The notes: a model not told the origin generated them from the sequence alone. A stretch of DNA of 64,000 nt from Telopea speciosissima (GCF_018873765.1 NC_057919.1:21616698-21680697); one strand, 5' to 3'; counted from the stretch's first letter, positions 13,001-25,501 are shown. Made by a program: numbers and translations.

Positions 13001-16000
13001 TGAAAGAAAAATGGAAAACTTCGATGCGTATCCCATAGGAAGGCTGCCAAATCCAAATAAAATCCCTCCCTCTTACAAATTAGAAAGTCAAGGAAATAGA
13101 AACTCAACATGACAGCAACTCTACTTTCCTACTACTAAAGAGCATAGAATAGAAACTAAACTGAAGAAGTAGCACTAATATCTCCAAGGATCTCCATCAA
13201 ATCTCCTCCATATTGCCCCCCTCCCAAGTCTTGCACAAGCCACACAAACTTCTGGAATTCCTTCTCCACGCACTGACCTATGGGACCCACCAATTCTGTC
13301 AAAAAATAAAGATCTCCTCCAGCTGCGGGTCAATCACATCCAAGGAGCAGAATATGGGCTTAAGAATAACCCACATATGGCCCAAGTGTGGGCCTTCCTA
13401 GGAGTTAATTCAAAGGTTTTGTACTGCATCAAGTATACTCTAATGCAGCATGGTGTCTGCTATATATATGTTAAAGTGTGTATCATGGGTTATGGTCCAT
13501 GGGTGTTCTGAACAGTGTACCGTGGGATAGAGTTTAGTTGTTATGTCTTTTTAGTCTTCTGAGTTATTTCCTAAATTGTAATTAGACTAGCTATTTCCTA
13601 TTGTAATTTGATTTTGTTTTTATTTTCTTTTATTGTAATCAGACTTAGAGTCTTAGTAGGATTCCTACTAAGAGTTGATTGCTAGTTAATATAAAGGAGT
13701 CCCAGTCCATGATAGAAGCAATTTACTGTATTATGTTCTATTCCTCTCCCTCTCTCGGTTTTCTCCTCTCTTCTGTTTTTCTTCTTCTTCTTCCTCTCTC
13801 CATTGCTGGTTTTCTAAGCTTTGATATTGTTACAATATGTATAAGCATATTTATCTTTTGCATTTATCCATAGTTTGGTTAATTACAAATTCTATAATGA
13901 ATGAATTCCTTAACTGTGTCACAATTATAAACAAAGAGAATGAATAGACTCTTTCCATTGTCTCATCTCTAAACTCTTTCTTAGTCTCCAGAGTCCAGAT
14001 CCTAGAAACTCAACTCAAAACAGCTTAAAAAATATTCAAATTCAAGGATGGAGTGGAAACTGTAAATGCTAGAAACATAACTAAATGCTGCCAGACTAGT
14101 TACCCAGAAAGAGGAAAAAACAAAGGAATAAATAAAATCTGCCATGTCCTGAAACTTCAAACAGTTGAGAAAGAAGAACACAGTTGCATCTAAAATGGGG
14201 GAAAAGAAGGAACAAAAATTAGAACAGGGTACGAAAGAAAAGCTGAAATCTTGAACGAAATTCCATGGAAAGCAGCAGTAATATGTGGCTGTTGGAGTAA
14301 AACAGAAAATAAGACTCCAAAGGAAAAAAAAAACCTCATCAAGCCAATATTTTGGGCTCCCTAAGCCCTACTCCACAGAAGCAGAGGTTAAAAGTGAAAA
14401 AACAATACTGAGATGTGACAGAACATGAATACTAGGAAAAAAAAATTTGACTTCTGACATTCAAATCTAGAAGAAATTTACATTCCACGATACAAAGGAA
14501 TAGTTGTCAAGGCGTCGCCTAGGCGTCCAGGCGCTTTGATCGACTTGGACGCCTTGGTCGCCTAGGCGGGCGCCTTGGACGCCTTGCCCGCCTACTTGGT
14601 GTTGCCTTGAATTTTTACCCTCTCCAACGCCTTGGATCGCCTATCCGCCGTGACAACTATGCAAGGAAGAAGAATGAGGTCTCTGACTTGTAAATGAAGA
14701 ATCAGAGCAAGTGTAAGATTGAGATACAAAATGTGGGTTAGTCGGGCCTCACATATTGTGGAGTAAATCTGATTGTAGATCTTGGGGTCTATTTGTTGTC
14801 TATTTGTTTAACTGTTTTATTCCACTTCTCTTTGTGCACCCTGTAGCTTTGCTTTGAGCCAGGATGGTAAATTTTGTTTTCCCTCATCAGAAGAACTGAT
14901 AAATCAACAAATGTATCTCGAGGAAACTTGTTACAAAAATACGAGATGAGAAAACAACTGTTGGCCATTTCTTTTGGGACTTCTGACAAAAATATGAGTA
15001 TGGAAATGTTTTGTGCTGCCTTCTTGTAACTTTTTACTATCAAGACGAGAGTTTACTACTCCATTTGAGTAGGTGAAATTTTTATAGTGTATGCTATAAA
15101 ACTCAAGTGAATTCACTTATCAATACCTCTTAAGTCAGCCGCAAGTAATTACCAGACCTTGAACCTGCTGATTGTCAATACCTCTTAAGTCCTATGAGAT
15201 GCATTTGACTAAATTTGACTCAATCGAGTTTTGTGGTAGTCCTAAAAGCCTGAAAATCTTACCCTTTTCATGTCGTTTACTATATATCCTATCACGATGT
15301 GGGAGAATTGTCATTTTATAACTTGCTTGGGATTTGATTGGAATGCTTGAGATATATATCTGACTACACATTCTTAAAATTTTCAGGTGACCCGAGGCCT
15401 CCTTTTGATGATCTCATCCGAAAGATGGTTTGTTTGCACAGTAATAATCAGATATGTCAGAAACCAGCTGTTATTGTGTCTATAGACATTCCTTCTGGGT
15501 GGCATGTTGAAGAAGGTGACATAAGTGGCGAAGGCATTAAACCTGACATGCTGGTGTGTGTCTGATGGAACCCTTTATTGTATTCTCTTCACTCAATAAT
15601 TTTAGTGTTTAGCAAATTTATTTCCAAATATTGTTATTGGATTTGCCTTTTCATTTTTATTACGTTGTCATATTAATGCTTTATGTGCTTGCTTCTAGGT
15701 TTCATTAACTGCTCCAAAGCTGTGTGCCAAGAAATTTTGTGGTCCCCACCATTTCCTTGGTGGTAGGTTTGTTCCACCAGCTATTGCAGATAAGTATAAA
15801 CTTCATCTTCCACCATATCCTGGTACTTCCATGTGTGTACGGATAGGAAAACCTCCAACAGTTGACATATCATCTCTAAGAGAGAACTATATATCGCCAG
15901 AATTCCTCGAGGACCATGTGAAGGCTGATCCTATAGATCAGGTATTGTGAAAATAGCACAAATGACCACATACCTGGACTTTTAGATTGTTTTAACTTAT

Positions 16001-17061
16001 ATGGCACTTTATGACTACCCACGGAGTTTGATTAAACAGACAACAATGCTGCTTGATAAAACAAGCATCTATCTGGCTTTGTAAAAAAATGTGTCTTATT
16101 TTTTTGTCTTTGTTACATTTATATTCAAAATTTCTTTCATTTGCAAGATTTAAGTGTACAGTTTGCTTGCAGTTCCACAACTGGTTTGATGATGCAGTGG
16201 CAGCTGGTCTGCGGGAACCAAATGCTATGGCTTTATCTACTGCCAGCAAAGATGGAAAACTGTATACCTCCCATCTTTCTTTTTTACCTTTTAATTATTC
16301 CTTTATGAATCTTGTCTAGTCTTTTAATTGTTAATAAGAAGCCCAATTTTTCTTTATAAGCAGGATAAATTTATTTTTATTTTTTACACTAAAGTACTTT
16401 TTGCCTAGTTATTTATACCTTATGACCTTTTCCCCTCTCTTCGGCAGTTCATCGCGAATGGTCTTGCTTAAAGGAGTTGATAAAGAGGGTTTTGTTTGGT
16501 TAGTAATGTTCTATAACTGTTTCTGGTGTGATTAAACAGATTTTTATTTGGATGTCTTGAAACAGTTGCTTGGTTCTTTCTGTTATTTCTATTTTGTAGG
16601 TATACTAATTATGACAGTCGGAAAGCACGTGAAATATCTGAAAATCCTCGTGCAGCGCTTCTTTTCTATTGGGATAGTCTTAATCGCCAGGTGAGTCACA
16701 TTACACCCAGCATATTGTACGACCATCCTGAACAACATAGTTAGGGCACCCAAGCAAGTCTAGATGATTTTGCCTTTCAAAAGGCAAAGCATCATCTAGG
16801 AAATGACTAAATGGTTATGAAAATGGCAAAAAAGGTGAAAAAGAGTCCCAACTGATTTGAGTCATGTTTAGGATGTTGTGGCAACTCCCAACCGTATAGA
16901 TAGGGCCACTCTTAGATTAGCCATATGTCAGGTTTGGTGGTCAAACTAAATCATATGGCTCACCTGTATTTGACTATTTCTGTGTATTTTTACAGGTCCA
17001 TTCCTATCTTTGACTTTTTAAGCAATTCTGACTTTTTTACAGATAAAGGCAAATTTTATTG

Positions 17062-17115
<54 letters not shown>

Positions 17116-19876
17116 GATTACAAAATAGCTACTATGTCCAGGAGCACAATACAAGAAAGATCATCAACATGAAGCACAACATATAAAAATGAAAATCCTA
17201 CTCCCAGCAACAGGATGAACTTTTTCCCCATGTGTTAAAACTTGGATGGCGATGGAATTCTATAGGTAGATTGGGGATGGTGGGTCTACCTGTGCTTCAA
17301 ACTTGAATGTGAGATGAACTGCCAGCCTGCCATGTGGCAGATATAACTGAGACATTTTTCTAAGCCTGATACCAACAACAACAACTCAGCCTTATCCCAA
17401 CTAAATGGGGTCAGCTACATTGATCCTTTCAAAACAAAGTAGGGAAAAGCTGAGGTCTTCACAAAGGTAAAAGAAAGTAAGAGGAATGATGGATAAAATT
17501 GAAGAAATGAGAGAAGAGAAGTGTGAAATGGAAAATGAAAGTAAGAGGAAAAAGGATAGCCCATGGAAACAGGAATATCTCAGCTACATGGTGTCGACAA
17601 CTTGGATCCTTGCCCTCTAATAAGCTCTATCTGAGGTCATATTTGGCACTAGACCTAGACTAAGCATGTCATTCTTCACAACCTCCCCTATGGTCGTTTT
17701 AGGGCTACCCCTGGCTCTTTTAACTCCTTCAATCGGTATCAGATCACTCCTCCTTACTAGAGCGTCCCCAGGCCGCCGTTGCACATGGCCATGCCACCTC
17801 AATCGACATTCTCAGAGTTTGTCACTGATCGGGGCAACTCCACATCAGCTCTAATACGTTCGTTCCTCACTTTATCCTTCTTAGTTTTGCCACACATCCA
17901 TATTAACATCCTCATCTATACAACACATATCCCACTTTAATTCTCTGTGAGACATCATCATCTATGTTACCTTCTTTATTTATGGTAGACGCCAAATATC
18001 TAAAATAGTCACTTTGTGGTATCTCTCTCTCCTCAATTTTCACCAAGGTTCAAAAACTCGTGTCGAGGAGGTGTCTCGACCAGGTCGAGATTCTCAAGAT
18101 CTCGGCATCGAGATAGTACATTTTTTTTTTTGGTTTGATGTTTTGGTGGGAAAATGGGCACAGTTGGCTCTGAAACTTTAAGAGAAGCTTGTTTTAGGCT
18201 TAATAAACATATTTCAATCTTCAAATTGTCAAAAAAAAAAAAAAAAAAAAAGGCACCCAATTTTGTGCTTTGGATTTGCACCCTTGGTTGGCAGTAAACG
18301 TCGAATCCTTATGTAATATTGCCTATATACATTGTTTGAGTGCTATGAGACATAATGGGCAATTAAAACAAGTAAATTATGCAATAATGGATGAAGACAC
18401 ATAATATTGAATAATTATTTAAGAAATAGTCAAGGACTTAAAGTAAAAACTACAAAGTACAGTGATGAGTGAACAATGCATATTAAAAGACACTCAAGTA
18501 CAGTGAACAATACATACGTTATAGACACCATAGTCTTCCATGTCCCAACGATACAATATTGTGAGTCTGAAACTGTATATTGATATGAACTCTGACATGC
18601 TGGATCAAGTCCACTCATGGTCCAACTGGCCTCCTAAACCTGATTCCCTAGTCTTTATCACCAAGTATTCAGGCTTCAGACCCTAGAGTATCACACCACA
18701 TCCATCAAGCATGAATTACTTTTGGCCGTTTAGTGCTTTAGTATTCCTGCATCACTCTTGGGTACCAGGTCACCAATCATGGCATCTAATGTGGATATAA
18801 GATTCAGTGCCAACAATATTGAGACTATGATAAATTTCTATCTGATACAATTGTATGAGATCATTTTGGATCATCTTGCCTTGTAGGTAAGGGTGGAAGG
18901 AACTGTGCAGAAGGTTTCTGATGAAGAGTCTGAGAAGTACTTCCATAGTCGTCCTCGTGGTTCTCAGATCGGAGCAATCGTTAGCAAGCAGGTCTTCTTT
19001 CTTGGCTTACCACTTGCCTAATTCAATTAATATGTTCTCTAAACTTGTTGAATGTTCCATTGATGATTGGTGTTTGTGTGTAACCATGGACACTAAATCT
19101 ATCACCTCCTTGCAGAGTACAATTGTTCCTGGAAGGCATGTTTTGCATCAAGAATATAAAGAACTGGAAGCAAAGTTTTCTGATGGGTGAGTTTGATGAA
19201 TAACTAATTTTCATCCAACTTCTGAAGCATGTTTTTGCTTGAGTCTACGTATTAAATTTAAGTTCATTGCTCTACTGATACTTTCTGTCCATTGTCTTCC
19301 TAACCACCAATACCTACCCCCGCATCCCTCCCCTCTCCCACCCCCCAAAAAAAAAAAAAAAAAATTAAATAAAGCCACTGGCATGTTTGTTGGATGCTAT
19401 TTTATCGAAACTTCTTGTAGAAGATGGATGGGGTACATTTCAGAAGAAATTTGATCTGAAGCAAATATTTTATCTTGGAATTCGAAATAATAACCTTTAT
19501 TTATGAAACACCTTTCTCTTGGCTTCTTTAAATAGTAAATTTGGTGTTGATGGTGGGAACTTAGCAAGATTGGTCTTCTTTCAATGTGCAGAAGTTTGAT
19601 TCCAAAACCCAAACACTGGGGTGGGTACCAGCTAAAACCGATTGTCATTGAGTTTTGGCAAGGACAACCGTCTCGCCTGCATGATCGGTGTGTTAGTGCC
19701 ATCTACATTGCAAATATTTTTTTTTTAATTTATTATTCTATTATTATTTTTTTTTTGGGAATAGAGTTGGATGTCAAGATAATGTATATTTCTTTTTCGT
19801 TTGTGATAGGTTGCAATATTCTCTTCAAGAGGTTGATGGAAGGCCAGTGTGGAAAATTGTTCGGTTGGCTCCATGA
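3892..19876 (+). CDS. PPOX1: Pyridoxine/pyridoxamine 5'-phosphate oxidase fused to NAD(P)HX epimerase-like domain, 14 exons
   Basis: Exons: 3892-4059, 4147-4356, 4448-4486, 5710-5877, 5965-6070, 15387-15553, 15699-15941, 16173-16261, 16448-16498, 16600-16690, 18887-18991, 19116-19186, 19592-19687, 19810-19876. They join in frame to 556 residues with GT-AG introns throughout; Arabidopsis PPOX1/PDX3 is about 530. Residues 1-100 resemble a transit peptide (Ser/Pro-rich with a polyproline run); the ATG at 4222 (residue 82) is an alternative start. The YjeF_N domain (about 102-330) carries GPGNNGGDG at 154-162. The oxidase domain (about 368-556) carries SSRMVLLKG (398-406), [14 protein letters not shown] (465-479) and the end WKIVRLAP. 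Family knowledge: the C-terminal half uses FMN and oxygen to make pyridoxal 5'-phosphate in B6 salvage, in plastids; the N-terminal half acts in NAD(P)HX repair. Residue 397 is Leu where relatives I recall have Pro. Intron 5 is 9.3 kb because of a Copia insertion. Confidence 0.94.
4027..4057 (+). repeat. CCT microsatellite in exon 1, encoding polyproline
   Basis: A run of about nine CCT/CTC triplets lies in the first coding exon and is read as consecutive prolines in the predicted transit peptide, immediately before the first intron donor (CATCG|GTAAAC). Because the unit is a triplet, length variation would change the proline count without shifting the frame. Confidence 0.85.
4487..5709 (+). 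other. PPOX1 intron 3, no gene seen
   Basis: This 1.2-kb intron lies between the 13-codon third exon and exon 4. It is AT-rich, with GT and AG ends in place. I see no coding region, terminal repeats or RNA gene in it. Confidence 0.7.
6890..7180 (+). repeat. 5' LTR of the intronic Copia element
   Basis: It starts TGTTAGAGTTTATG and ends TTTCTAACT, where a terminal CA would be usual. It is 291 bp, against 282 bp for its partner. A long CT-rich stretch lies in the 3' half. Confidence 0.92.
7181..7200 (+). other. Primer-binding site, interrupted
   Basis: The usual plant Copia site complementary to initiator tRNA-Met, TGGTATCAGAGC, is here split as TGGTATCAG then TCTATCAG then AGC. An 8-bp insertion that partly repeats the preceding bases separates its two parts, and would be expected to weaken priming. 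Confidence 0.75.
7834..12381 (+). pseudogene. Degenerate Copia gag-pol
   Basis: Gag begins at 7834. About 165 bp of gag (about 7964-8127) is directly duplicated at about 8128-8296, and a stop lies at the join. Protease is seen as [13 protein letters not shown] near 9106-9144. Integrase has the zinc-finger region ([18 protein letters not shown]) and a core from about 9700. Reverse transcriptase lies at about 11070-11980 ([27 protein letters not shown]). RNase H lies at about 11910-12381, with [13 protein letters not shown] and ADIFTKGL. Each section sits in a different frame, with intervening stops, so no polyprotein can be made. Confidence 0.9.
12389..12670 (+). repeat. 3' LTR of the intronic Copia element
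   Basis: This 282-bp copy of the 5' LTR starts TGTTAGAGTTTATG and ends TATCTAACT. It is preceded by the polypurine tract and followed by the CAACC target duplication. Confidence 0.92.
12676..15386 (+). other. Rest of PPOX1 intron 5, repeat-derived
   Basis: After the Copia element this stretch runs to the exon 6 acceptor (TTTTCAG). It includes a G-run near 12817, an LTR-like stretch at about 13440-13870 (AT-rich, repeated TATTGTAAT phrases, TATAAAGGAG, then a CT-rich leader) with no visible partner, and a GC-rich foldback repeat at 14501-14660 (separate entry). I found no gene. Confidence 0.5.
14501..14660. mobile_element. GC-rich foldback repeat, TAGTTGTCAAGGCG family, copy 1
   Basis: The ends are TAGTTGTCAAGGCG and CGCCGTGACAACTA, inverted to each other, with an interior dense in GGCGCC, CCAAGGCG and GACGCCTTG motifs. 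The same termini and internal vocabulary occur at 50024-50374 and around 51717-62200. It has no coding capacity and is non-autonomous by appearance. Superfamily is uncertain; copy 2 has an approximate 8-bp duplication, which would suit hAT. Confidence 0.65.
17062..17113. repeat. Compound (TA)n(GA)n microsatellite
   Basis: About eleven TA units are followed directly by about fifteen GA units, inside PPOX1 intron 10. Confidence 0.95.
17365..18048 (-). mobile_element. RTE-type LINE 3' fragment with TTG tail in PPOX1 intron 10
   Basis: On the minus strand this reads the C-terminal end of a non-LTR reverse transcriptase, including [19 protein letters not shown] near 17740-17800. It then continues to a 3' end containing a GTTGGGATAAGGCTGAG-like box and a (TTG)4 tail (plus-strand CAACAACAACAAC at about 17370-17382). 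RTE LINEs and Au-type SINEs of plants share such a 3' end (family knowledge). It is 5'-truncated, as expected for target-primed insertion, and frame-broken. Confidence 0.65.
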
Positions 19877-21180
19877 CTAGTATTTTCATTCTCATCTTTG
19901 TAATTTGCTTCACAAGGATTTTATTACTTAATCTTTCGTAGACTTAGACTAGTGAGAGGCATGCGTGATGCATATCTCATGAATAAGTGATTTGCATGGT
20001 TAAGTCACAACAATTATTACTGGTGGGGGCACTCGAGTATGTGACAAATAGTGTAATTAGTTACCAATTTACACAGTTTCTTGTTTTGTATTTTTGGTAA
20101 TTTTAACTGAGACAAATAGTGTAGACTTTAATACAGCTTCCAATTTCCAATGTAAATTCTTAGTAAGGTGGTAAACTTGTTGATCTGGTTGGTTGAACAG
20201 TTTTAGCATGGAACTGTATGAATGCCAAGATAAGTACTTGCAGAATTGCTACAAGACTTGCTTTAACATGTAAATTCAAATATGCCTGCAACAAATTTTT
20301 TTTTTGCTCACTACAATTCAGAAATAGCCACCAAAAAAATTAAACAAAATATAGAAAGAGAGAGGGCATGTTTAATAGATAAAGAAGAAATATCAGTTTG
20401 CGAAACTTTGGAAGACCAACTTGGAAGGAGGATTATCTAGAAATAAATCTGATGGAAAGACCAATCTTTTAACCAATAACTCAATCAATCCTGTTAGACT
20501 GCAAGGCCTAATTAAGTATGGTCAGTTTATGAAATGATGCTCTTTTGACATTGTTATTAGCATAATTTAGAATTAAGGCTAGTTAAAAACTGGAAAGTAT
20601 GAACCAAACCATAGTTAAAAACGGGAAAGTAGCGAGTTGAACCTGATTGACCTGAAACTTTAAACCTTTTCTGTTTCTAATTTCCTGTTTAATTTCTGAA
20701 TTTTGTATTGGTTGGTAGAAGCATGTAATGGAATTGATCCTGTTCAGGTATATTGTTGCCTGGTCAATATACTAGCTAGGTTAAAGCACAAAGGGAAATA
20801 GTGGTTTGCAAGGGGATGTGACAACAATAGGTTTCCAAATAGAATTGTCTAATGCATCACTATCTGGATTTTGATTTAAAGATTTTCCAAAGTCACCTGT
20901 CTCATTCCTGAGGATGCTTAAAGTTAGGTTATGGAATTCTAAGATATTGGAATAACTTTCACTTAGTGAGAACTGGTTTCTACTTATATAAGTGTGAACT
21001 TTAACACTGTAATTTGTCTTACATGTACTCTCAAACAGTAACAAACAGATTTAAAAATAATTAAAAAAAAAAAGATGGTAAAAATGTCCTAATCAAAATA
21101 AACTAAAATATTAAGTATGATGCTTTTTTGAATTTAAAATGTGATGATTACTTTCTGTTATTTGGTCCTTTATTAGTATC
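19877..21180. other. PPOX1 3' flank, nothing recognised
   Basis: AT-rich sequence follows the PPOX1 stop codon (TGA, 19874-19876). The 3' UTR should begin here, but no single polyadenylation signal stands out. There are no convincing coding regions. Confidence 0.5.
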
Positions 21181-21182
21181 AC

Positions 21183-21366
21183 TACTTAAAACAAGGGCAA
21201 TAGAGCGTTGTCTAGTTGTGTAGTGCCTACACCAGTGCGGGGGCTAATGAAAGAACACACAGGGGCATCAACATATATGTGAATTTCTATTCCATAGGGG
21301 GAAGGGCAGTACTTTCGGTTGCTTGTGTGTCTGGACTCAGAATCCACATGACCAAGTAACGCTCTT
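21183..21366. mobile_element. Possible MITE with AGAGCGTT ends
   Basis: The left end resembles AGAGCGTTGTCTAGTTGTGTAG, and the right end, inverted, reads AGAGCGTTACTTGGTCATGTGG. The interior has GGGGGAAGGGCAGTA. No target duplication was identified, so this is a weak call. Confidence 0.4.
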
Positions 21367-24300
21367 TTTCCGTTAAAACAAACATGGAGGAGTTGATAAC
21401 TATTTAGCCTGAGGGTTAGGCTAAATTGGCAAACAAAGGTGAAGGTAAAGGTAAGAAAAGCAGCTTAGCCTGAGGATTGGGCTCAATTTGCAAGCAAACT
21501 CATAGCATACACATGCTTTGCTTGCAAGAATAATGCAAGGCTTGGCCTCAGCTCATGAGCTGTAAAAAAAAAGGTCACAAGGCTTGCCTCATTGACAGCC
21601 TTTGCTGAAAATATAATCCAATTTTATTGGTTTCTCACAATCACTGTGTTTAAAAATTGGAATCGGATCAATCGGTTGATTTGGATTGAAATTGACTGTG
21701 ACATGATCTCGATTCTGAACATTTCGAAGTGGTCGATTCTAGGGCTCTTGAGACGGAATTGTTGGGTTTACATATTTGAGAGGCCGCTTCTACTGTTTTA
21801 GAACCGATTCCAGCTAGTTCTAGTTGATCCCAATCCAATCCGAATCAGAATCAGCAGAGACACTCCCGATTCTGAATATAAAATCCTTGGCCACAATAGC
21901 TTTGCAAGCTTAGAACAAATGGGCAGTGGAGAGTACAGTGGAACCCAACCAGTAGTCATCCATTTTGGTTAAGCTTTTCTTGAAGACCCCACTTTATTCT
22001 GCCACTTGAGAAGGTGATGTGGCTATTTCGACAGTTCAATAGACAGTGCAAGATCTGAATTTAACATGTATCAAAATTTCAAGTGTAAAACCCGGAATTA
22101 ATGGTATACCTTCTTTGTGGTTGATTTCTTGGTTCGTGGTTTTTGATTTTCAAAACTTTATTTTGTCATTTACAGTGAATTCTGATTGAGCTGAAATTTG
22201 ACATGTGAAAAGGGTACCTTATCTGGCTAAAAAATTTAGACCCTTTTAAATAGAAATAAAAGGAATTAGTAGAACCCGTTAAAAAATAGGCTGGCAGGGA
22301 GTGACTTATCTAATTGTACCATATGGAAGTATGACTATTCTAATCATTGGATATCTTGCAATAATATGAATTAGTCATGTGTCAAATTTCAACTTCAAAT
22401 TCAATTATTTATCGAATCACATGCAATACCCACATGTCGGTATTCATGCAAACTTTATTTGGGCTAAAGCTTGATATGTGTGAAAGGGCTTATAGGATCT
22501 ACCGACCCATAAAATTTTAGCCCCACTCGACATTCCACATGGCAGAAGTAGGTCAAACTCCATGGCGCCACAGAACAACTAAATGGTCCTTTCATGGGCC
22601 ATGGATACCCCTAACCCCACACCTTTATCTTTTTTGGAGTACCCTTTGGTTTTTTGCGTTTAGTTTTCTTTCAAACCGGTCCAACGCAAAGAGATTAACA
22701 CCAACGACTGTCGGGAATGGATAATAGATGATGGAGTGAGTGATTGACTATGGAATGTATGATGATGGTGGCTCTTGGAGTTGATACCATGAGAGCCTCA
22801 AAAAATTTGTGTCTTTTTCTTTTTGTGAATATTTATGGGAATAATTTTATTTTATTTTATTTTAATGTTTGGTTTGGGTTGGGTTGGGTTTGATCCTGAT
22901 CCTTTACCTAACTGGGCTCCACCATGAAACATCAGAAATGGAGTTTCAAGCTTTCTTTTGACCAGTTGCAGTTGAAACCCTAACTGCTTTTTTGAAAGGC
23001 CACATCCATATCTATGACTTCCCCACTTTTGGTTGAAAGGAAAGGTTTCAATGAGTGGATTATCAAGCATTCAACGATTAGGATGAAATTCCAATACACT
23101 GTACTTACCCATCTTCATTCTATCACTAAACACTGATGGGACCAAAATGAGAGGCTAGGGAGGAAGTGTGGTTATTGAGTTTCTAAGAGAGAAATGATAC
23201 AAGATTCCCTCAAGTTGAAGAAATTTTAATAAAGATAAAAGTAGAGATTAGAAAGCAAGAATCCCTGAGATTCCTCTCTCTGTTTCTTTCTCAAACTTAT
23301 TACTCTTCACTAGATTAATGAAGTTTATTCTTGTGTTAATTCTCAGTGGTTAAACCTGTTTGATAAACCACAATGGAAAAAACTAATTAACCATGCAGAG
23401 AGGTTCATGAACTTATTTGAATACTATATATATGTACAGAACTGTCCTGGTGTGGATGAGTAACAGAGGATAAGAAGAACTTCTAGTTATCTTTTGTTGA
23501 AGTAGATAGATCTGGTTCAAAACCTTAAATTAGGGCATGAAGGAGGGTTAATAATTTGATCTTCATTAGAAAACAATGTTCCACAAGCTGGTATTTGTTT
23601 TGGATGGAAAAAGTTGAGTGGAATCTATTGTCAAGAGGAAAATTATGCTGTCCCCCTCCAATATACTTGTGTCCAGGAGAAAGAGTGAAGACCCACAAAT
23701 TCCTCCTCTCTGTTCCATCTACAGTTCTAAACCTCAGCTCCCTTGACATCTAAATGGTAATTATATACATTAATATACACTTATCTAGAGTTAAGCAATT
23801 AATGTCCGGCCACTTAGATATATAGTTTTTTGATAATATCAACTTAATTACTTAAAATGAATGTTTCATACCTCAGTGAATTACATATATATCATGCAAG
23901 ATTCATTTTTAGCTTATGACTTATAGCCTACTGTTTCATCAGAATAGATTATATTCCTAAGAACTTGAACAAAGAAAGAAAAATGAAGTCCATTAAAGCA
24001 TGGCGAAGATAGACTCAAGACAAGTTGAGGATTATAAGGGTTAGATACTGACCTTAAATTCAATTGATTATGCTAATCTTACATAAGATCACTTCGAACT
24101 TTCTCTTCGACATCTCATTTTTAACCAATTATGGATCAACTCCCTACAATAAAAGAAGTGGAAGTGAGGCATACATAGTGTAATCCACCATGGTGAAATA
24201 TTAATAGGCTTTTGCCCTTTCTATATGTTGAGTTTGGGAGTCTAGTTGATGCTTTCAATAATGGCTTACTGCAAACAAAAGAAACTCCACCAGTCCATCT

Positions 24301-25500
24301 CACACAATGCCTTTGGAGGCTTGAATGTTACTCTTAAGGAATATTCCTCAGTAGAGAATCTGAATGGTAAATTTGAGAGAATATATTTCAGTTCTCAACC
24401 TAGCTCTTTTGTAAAGTTGTGGGAGAATCTCATGCCATTTAAAGCCTATGCCTTAGCCTACATAGAATAAAGAACTTCCAAAGAGGAGTATCTGCAAGCA
24501 AACCTACTAATAGTCTCTCAAATTCTGAAATAACAAGGATAAAACTTATAAGAGAGCGTAGGGTGGATTTTTGTCTATATGGCTACCTTCAAGTTTTGTG
24601 ATGTTTACTGTTTCATATATTTAATTTTCATGATCCAAGGCACGAAGGATCGAAGGTTCCTTCGAATCAACTTAATTAACACTGAAGAGTGCAACACAAG
24701 TTGCAATCTTTAGATTTGAAGGGACATTATTTCTAAATCACTACAACAATCTTTAATCTCAAGTTTCCCTCTTCTTCCTGCATGCGCTGTTAGGTATATA
24801 TTTTTGGTAATGAGAAGGTTAACCTCCATGATTGAAGCACAATTATAATGTACCTAAAAATAAATCTTTTAAAATACTACCTTTCCAATTAGAAAGAAGT
24901 TTAATCCAAGAGACAAGGAAGTTTAATATTTAGACCTACAAAAGAATTATTATTAAAATGGGAGTATTATTAAACCAAAAAAAAAAAAAAAAAGGGAGAT
25001 AAAAGGATAGGGTTGAGTAAAGAAAGAACATAATGAGAATGGTAAAGCATACTAGTTACCTTACTAAGAAAGAATGTCAAGGAAGTTAAATTGTGAGGTT
25101 TGAAGAAGAGATTATGTCTCCTAAAAGAAAATCATTTTCTTGGGGGTTTGTAAGACCTTAAAGTCAATTGCAGAAGTTCATGCTATTTCAGAAGGAATTG
25201 GATTTGTATTCATCAAGAAGTTCTGAAAGTTAGATTGTTTCAGAGATCACAAACAATTTATAATCATCAAAAACTTGTCCATGTCCTGCAATGTTGGTGG
25301 TGACCTGTAAATTACATTCTCTACATCTCCATCACTTTCCCCTCGGAGAGTGATGCATAGAAGGGGGGGAAAAAAAAAAAGAAGAAGAAAATTAACTGCT
25401 GCATCATGTAAGTCTCAAAGGGTGGTGACCTGTAAGATTAAATTGATCATATCATAAATAGAAGGCTTGTCAAAGATGACAGTAAGGTTTTATATGAAAC
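21367..25500. other. Gene-poor stretch, nothing recognised
   Basis: Long AT-rich sequence with scattered short open frames, none longer than about 75 codons and none resembling a family I know. Homopolymer runs occur near 24977-24995 and 25370. Probably decayed repeats. Confidence 0.4.
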
Positions 25501-25501
25501 T

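Noticed and set aside
14501..14660. Regular GGCG/CCTTG phrases read as a CRISPR-like array
   Set aside because: Spacing is irregular, the ends are inverted repeats, and this is a plant nuclear sequence.
22539..22724. Short open frame starting MAEVGQTPW
   Set aside because: Only 61 codons, no homologue recognised, in an AT-rich repeat-like stretch.
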